This document shows, piece after piece, positions 60,898 through 64,000 of a DNA stretch of 64,000 bases. How positions within the stretch are numbered: position 1 is the stretch's first letter; each line of letters opens with the position of its first letter. The translations under genes were made by a program, and so were the position numbers. A model generated the notes under the pieces. It had not been told where the DNA came from, ran no database searches, and saw nothing but the letters and a program-made list of their open reading frames with translations. Origin of the DNA: CAWBUW01 sp963792075 (GTDB lineage: Bacteria > Chloroflexota > Anaerolineae > Anaerolineales > UBA4823); contig CAWBUW010000012.1 in the NCBI GenBank assembly GCA_963792075.1, positions 682,001 to 746,000 of the forward strand, written 5' to 3'.

Positions 60898-60924
60898 GTG
60901 GGTGCGCGCTTCGCGCGCACCCAC
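60898..60924 (+). repeat. Palindrome (copy J)
   Basis: 12-bp perfect stem, arms 60898-60909 and 60913-60924, loop TTC. 15 bases before the ATG of the second DUF6010-like gene. No T-run. Confidence 0.75.
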
Positions 60925-60939
60925 GAATAGGAGAAACAT

Positions 60940-61332
60940 ATGATGCGCAAAAGGTTTATGTTCGTTGGCGCAATTGGCGCCCTCGTTGTCGCTTTCGCTC
61001 TCACGCTGTTGCCTAAGGAGTACGCCCGGGACATTTTGGTAGTCTTGGTCGGATACTTCGGTGGTGTTTACTTCGGCGTAAGCCTGTCAACTGCCAGTTC
61101 AAAGAACGCTACTCTTCAACGAGGCTCTTCCGCGGTCTTTTTCGGCCTCGCGCTTGCCGGCCTTTGGGTGAGCCCATTGTTTCTTGCGTTGGCGTGCTTC
61201 GCACATGCCGCGTGGGACGTCATCACCGAACATCCCAAGGCTCTCAACACGTCCATTGCGCCTTGGTATGTGCCTGTATGTGTTAGCTACGACATTCTGC
61301 TTGGCGTGTTCATCCTCGTTTGGTGGTGGTAA
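60940..61332 (+). CDS. DUF6010-like membrane protein, copy 2
   Basis: 130 residues, four membrane segments. AGGAG lies six bases upstream of the ATG at 60940. Shares with copy 1 (59954-60343) the length, the LAxGLWVSP-type third span, the AHxxWD polar motif and the terminal WYVPVC...YD...FILVWWW block. Leader carries the palindrome copy J and motif copy 3. Function unknown. Confidence 0.7.
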   Translation: MMRKRFMFVGAIGALVVAFALTLLPKEYARDILVVLVGYFGGVYFGVSLSTASSKNATLQRGSSAVFFGLALAGLWVSPLFLALACFAHAAWDVITEHPKALNTSIAPWYVPVCVSYDILLGVFILVWWW

Positions 61333-61471
61333 CACGCTTCTTCTTCCAGCGTTGCTACGTTCCGGATTGCTTGCGGCCCAATCCATCATTGCATCGGAGG
61401 CGAATGGGCTTATTGCGACCGGTTGAATACCCAATGTGATCGTGAAACAAGATGAAAGGACAAGGAGTGAA

Positions 61472-61783
61472 ATGGACATGAATATGAAATCAATGACTGA
61501 GACAGACCACATTGCCCGCATCAAAAGAGCAGAGCTCTTGTCGTCTATAGGCGCAGGTATTCTTGGGGGCGGTCTGGCACTTTTGGCCCCCCAGGTCCTG
61601 GCCCCCTATGTGATTCCGATCTTATTGATCGGACTTCTTGGTCACACTTTTGGCATGTTCCAAAAACATCAATTGGAGCAACAAAACACAAACGTCCGCA
61701 TCTGGTGGATGGAGGCCTTGTATTGGTTCTGCTGGTTAATTCTGGGAGTATTATTGGCGATCATTGTAATTCGCCAGTTCTGA
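61472..61783 (+). CDS. Small two-span membrane protein
   Basis: 103 residues from the ATG at 61472 with AGGAG six bases upstream; an earlier ATG at 61436 adds 12 residues without ribosome-binding site. Two membrane helices (about residues 22-51 and 77-100) separated by a short polar loop (FQKHQLEQQNTNVRIWW). No family recognised. Ends seven bases before the amidohydrolase start. Confidence 0.62.
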   Translation: MDMNMKSMTETDHIARIKRAELLSSIGAGILGGGLALLAPQVLAPYVIPILLIGLLGHTFGMFQKHQLEQQNTNVRIWWMEALYWFCWLILGVLLAIIVIRQF

Positions 61784-61790
61784 TCTCACA

Positions 61791-63263
61791 ATGGACGACA
61801 CCCTAATCACCCACGCCACCGTCGTCACGGTGGATTCATCCAACCACATCCTGCGCGATGCGGCGATAGCCATTCGCGGGCGCGAGATCGTCGCTATCGG
61901 CCCGACCGAGGTTGTAAGCCTCGAACACCCGGCGCGCGAGGTGATCGACGCGCACGGCATGATCGCTTTGCCGGGCCTGGTCAACGGCCATATCCACATG
62001 CTCACGGCGCTGTATAAGGGCACGATGTGCGGGTTCGGCTTTGACCGGACCATGGGCGAAGACATTGACTTCTGCGGCATTGCCACACCCGACATTATGC
62101 TGGCGGCCTCGCGGCTGTCAGCGGTCGAGATGCTGCGTTCAGGCATCACGCTGGCCAATGTCGCCGGGGATGCCACCACCTGTGAGGTTGCCCGCCAAAC
62201 TCCCGAAGCCCTGGGGCAGGCTGGGATGAAAGCCTTTGTGCAGACGATGCTGGCCGATCTCTTCGGCCTGATTAACCTGAGCGCCGACGCGCAACTTGCC
62301 GAGGCAGAAATGCTCTTGCGCGAGTATCAGGGTAAGTTCGAGGGCCGCGTTCGCGTTGCGCCCAGCCTGGGAGAGGCGCTGGCCGCCTCGCTGAAGATGA
62401 TGCGGCGGCTGGCGGCGCTGGCCGAGCGCGAGGACCTGGTCGAGCACATCCACGTCTTTCCCCGCTGGCCGACGGGCATTTTTAGCTGGCTGTTGCGCGG
62501 CCGCTCGCCGCTCGGGCTCCTCAAAGCCGGCGGCCTGCTCAACCGGCGCTTGATCGCGGTACATTTCCTGGCGGCAACACGCGGGGACATCGCGAGGATC
62601 GCTCAGGTGGGAGCGAGCGTGGTCCACTGCCCGTCCGTGTGGATGAACGTGAACGTTGGCCCGCATCACTGGCTGCCCGTGAAAACCTTGCACCGCGCCG
62701 GCGTCAATCTCATGCTAGGGACGGACTCCTACGGCGGGTGGATCGAAGGCGCAGATATGTTCACCGAGATGCGGACCTGCGCTTTGATGAGCAGTTTTCT
62801 GTACGGCGCGGACACGCTGAAACCGACGGACGTGCTGCGCATGGCGACGATCAACGGCGCGCGAGCGCTGGGGCTGGAAAAAGAAACCGGCTCGCTGGAG
62901 GTTGGTAAGCGCGCCGACATCGTGCTGCTCAAATTCGACCGCCCGCCGGTGCAACCGGCATCGGATCTCCCGGCCATGGTCGTCTACGGCGCTTCGGGGC
63001 GTGATGTAGACACCGTGTTGATCGACGGGCGCAGTGTGGTGCGCGACGGACGGGTGCTGACACTGGACGAATCTGATGTGGTGACAACGGCCGCTGAAGC
63101 GCGCGCCGAATTGTACCGGCGCGGCGGATGGGAGCTGACGCCAGACAGAGCAATACCCCCGAAGACTTCCTGGCTTGAGCGGTATCCCAGCCCGGGGATC
63201 GCCCGGTGGGGTGCGAGGCTCGCACGCTTGCAGGCCATCTGGGATCGTAAAGGAAGGGGTTGA
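61791..63263 (+). CDS. Amidohydrolase, SAH-deaminase/chlorohydrolase (ATZ/TRZ) type
   Basis: 490 residues. Metal motifs GLVNGHIHMLTAL (HxH at residues about 67-69), a further His in RRLIAVHFLAA and the distant Asp in MLGTDSYGGW support a mononuclear zinc amidohydrolase. The N-terminal small beta domain (VVTVDSSNHILRDAAIAIRGREIVAIG) is like that of 5-methylthioadenosine/S-adenosylhomocysteine deaminase and guanine deaminase. The substrate is open: adenosine-type, guanine or atrazine-like compounds. The C-terminal tail after about 415 (AAEARAELYRRGGWEL) is unusual for the family. Confidence 0.86.
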   Translation: MDDTLITHATVVTVDSSNHILRDAAIAIRGREIVAIGPTEVVSLEHPAREVIDAHGMIALPGLVNGHIHMLTALYKGTMCGFGFDRTMGEDIDFCGIATPDIMLAASRLSAVEMLRSGITLANVAGDATTCEVARQTPEALGQAGMKAFVQTMLADLFGLINLSADAQLAEAEMLLREYQGKFEGRVRVAPSLGEALAASLKMMRRLAALAEREDLVEHIHVFPRWPTGIFSWLLRGRSPLGLLKAGGLLNRRLIAVHFLAATRGDIARIAQVGASVVHCPSVWMNVNVGPHHWLPVKTLHRAGVNLMLGTDSYGGWIEGADMFTEMRTCALMSSFLYGADTLKPTDVLRMATINGARALGLEKETGSLEVGKRADIVLLKFDRPPVQPASDLPAMVVYGASGRDVDTVLIDGRSVVRDGRVLTLDESDVVTTAAEARAELYRRGGWELTPDRAIPPKTSWLERYPSPGIARWGARLARLQAIWDRKGRG

Positions 63264-63279
63264 TGAATTCACGAACTCT

Positions 63280-63491
63280 GGTTATTTCCGCCTGGTCGCT
63301 TCGGTCGGGAATTACGACGAGATCGCGGACCTGCTGGACCGCGATGCAGCCGAGGCGGCGCTGGCTATCGCGCGCGAAAAGGAACGCGGTTCTATTCAGT
63401 TGAACTCATCCTCGGCAAGCTGATCCCCTATGGCGTGATTGCTTTTGACGAAGCTTTTGCCTTACTACTCACCACTAATTGCCCTTCTTGA
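63280..63491 (+). pseudogene. Unidentified gene remnant before greA
   Basis: Frame 1 encodes GYFRLVASVGNYDEI...DAAEAALAIAREKER and then runs into noise, while the next frame continues sensibly as FYSVELILGKLIPYGVIAFDEA to a stop at 63489-63491. Together they look like one frameshifted C-terminal fragment of about 70 residues. The family is not recognised. It follows the amidohydrolase gene directly. Confidence 0.5.
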
Positions 63492-63520
63492 AAAAGCCAT
63501 ACATTTTCCCGCGCCGCACC

Positions 63521-63549
63521 TTGCATTGCAGAAAGTTTTGTGCTACAAT
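63521..63549 (+). promoter_or_regulatory. Predicted greA promoter
   Basis: TTGCAT, 17-base spacer, TACAAT; the leader would be about 128 bases long. A GGGCTTTTTTT run at 63580-63590 follows shortly after the start and may cause early termination, and a hairpin is at 63622-63650. Confidence 0.6.
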
Positions 63550-63621
63550 GCCCCCGCGCGGCTGAGGACGGGCTTTTTTTGTTTATCTGCCTGCGCAATC
63601 AACCAACACTAACCTATGATA

Positions 63622-63650
63622 GCATTGGTACGGGCTATCCGCACCAATGC
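63622..63650 (+). promoter_or_regulatory. Hairpin in the greA leader
   Basis: GCATTGGT pairs with ACCAATGC (8 bp), with an A-C mismatch and a further CGG/CCG inner helix. It ends 33 bases before the greA ATG. Confidence 0.55.
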
Positions 63651-63683
63651 ATATCTATATCTATCGACTCTCAGGAAAATAAG

Positions 63684-64000
63684 ATGCCCCCAACCTTTTT
63701 GACTCGCCATGGTTTTGAAAAGCTTCAGGAAGAGCTGGAATATCTGCGCGGCACGAAGCGGCAGGAGGTAGCTCAGCGCCTGCACGAGGCCATGGAAGGC
63801 GGCGAGCTGATCGAGGATGCTGAATACGAAGCAGCCAAAAACGAGCAGGCCTTCGTGGAAGGCCGCATCCTGGAACTTGAAATCCTGCTGGCAAACGCCC
63901 GCGTGATCGAGGAAAACCAAAAGCAAGATACCATCCAGGTTGGGTCAAAAGTGACCGTCCAGGAAGAGGGTGTAGATCCAGAGGAATATATCATCGTCGG
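63684..64000 (+). CDS. greA: Transcription elongation factor GreA, C-terminus cut by window edge
   Basis: Only the first 105 of about 160 residues are in the window. The N-terminal coiled coil TRHGFEKLQEELEYLRGTKRQEVAQRLHEAMEGGELIEDAEYEAAKNEQ with the acidic tip (GELIEDAEY) is the Gre signature; the tip enters the RNA polymerase channel and triggers cleavage of backtracked RNA. AGGAAAA about 8 bases upstream of the ATG. Confidence 0.93.
   Translation, partial: MPPTFLTRHGFEKLQEELEYLRGTKRQEVAQRLHEAMEGGELIEDAEYEAAKNEQAFVEGRILELEILLANARVIEENQKQDTIQVGSKVTVQEEGVDPEEYIIV

Overview
The window looks like a chromosomal segment of a Chloroflexota bacterium, most likely class Anaerolineae. This is inferred from the GC-rich coding sequence, the GatCAB amidotransferase, RNase J, a CIRCE-controlled groESL, many TM-anchored TPR and Thr/Pro-rich surface proteins, LacI-type sensor kinases and ester-type lipoproteins. 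No phage, insertion sequence, CRISPR array or rRNA was found. One tRNA gene, tRNA-Pro(TGG), is present.

Layout. 1-11330 (minus): acyl-CoA carboxylase subunits (biotin carboxylase, cut by the window edge, and carboxyltransferase) around an alpha/beta hydrolase, then an MDR oxidoreductase, a GT2 glycosyltransferase, a 1425-residue YfhO/GT-C fusion and an acyl-CoA dehydrogenase. 11509-18793 (plus): gatCAB, rimO, a bisphosphate nucleotidase-like phosphatase and a GT-C membrane protein. 18818-20077 (minus): a TPR/TM protein. 20301-25401 (plus): MBL-fold protein with a Crp-type regulator, hotdog thioesterase, M42 peptidase, and an LLM oxidoreductase fused to protein-L-isoaspartate methyltransferase. 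25406-34494 (minus): a LacI-sensor histidine kinase broken by an in-frame TGA, RNase J, groES-groL under CIRCE, two tandem TPR proteins. 34657-41281 (plus): trmD, MFS transporter, RluA-type synthase, rplS, corA, YbaK-type deacylase, moaA, HAD hydrolase. 41278-57129 (minus): DUF92 and PH-like membrane proteins, SIMPL lipoprotein, S9 peptidase, rnhB, GT2, degenerate NERD-like protein, tRNA-Pro, rnhA, two solute-binding lipoproteins, a LysM/M23 peptidase and three tandem M42 peptidases (one frameshifted). 57284-64000 (plus): PIG-L deacetylase, LuxR-type regulator and a more accessory stretch with two DUF6010-like paralogues, a SnoaL-like protein, an ABC ATPase remnant, an amidohydrolase, another gene remnant and the start of greA.

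The most unusual signal lies between the genes. At least eight long, almost perfect palindromes (12-22 bp stems, 3-5 nt loops, no T-run) sit just ahead of start codons. They differ in sequence from copy to copy, yet each keeps its own arms complementary; the pair at 22045 and 51948 differs at three positions, all compensated. Other points worth a look are three perfect DnaA boxes in exact 21-bp register at 42102-42152, an RNase J leader with a terminator-like hairpin against the start codon, the LLM-Pcm fusion, and the cluster of M42 peptidases.

Functionally the segment is mostly housekeeping (translation fidelity, tRNA and ribosome modification, RNA decay, chaperonin, peptide turnover) mixed with envelope glycosylation and lipoprotein genes. 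All assignments come from motif reading of the translated sequence; no database search was possible.
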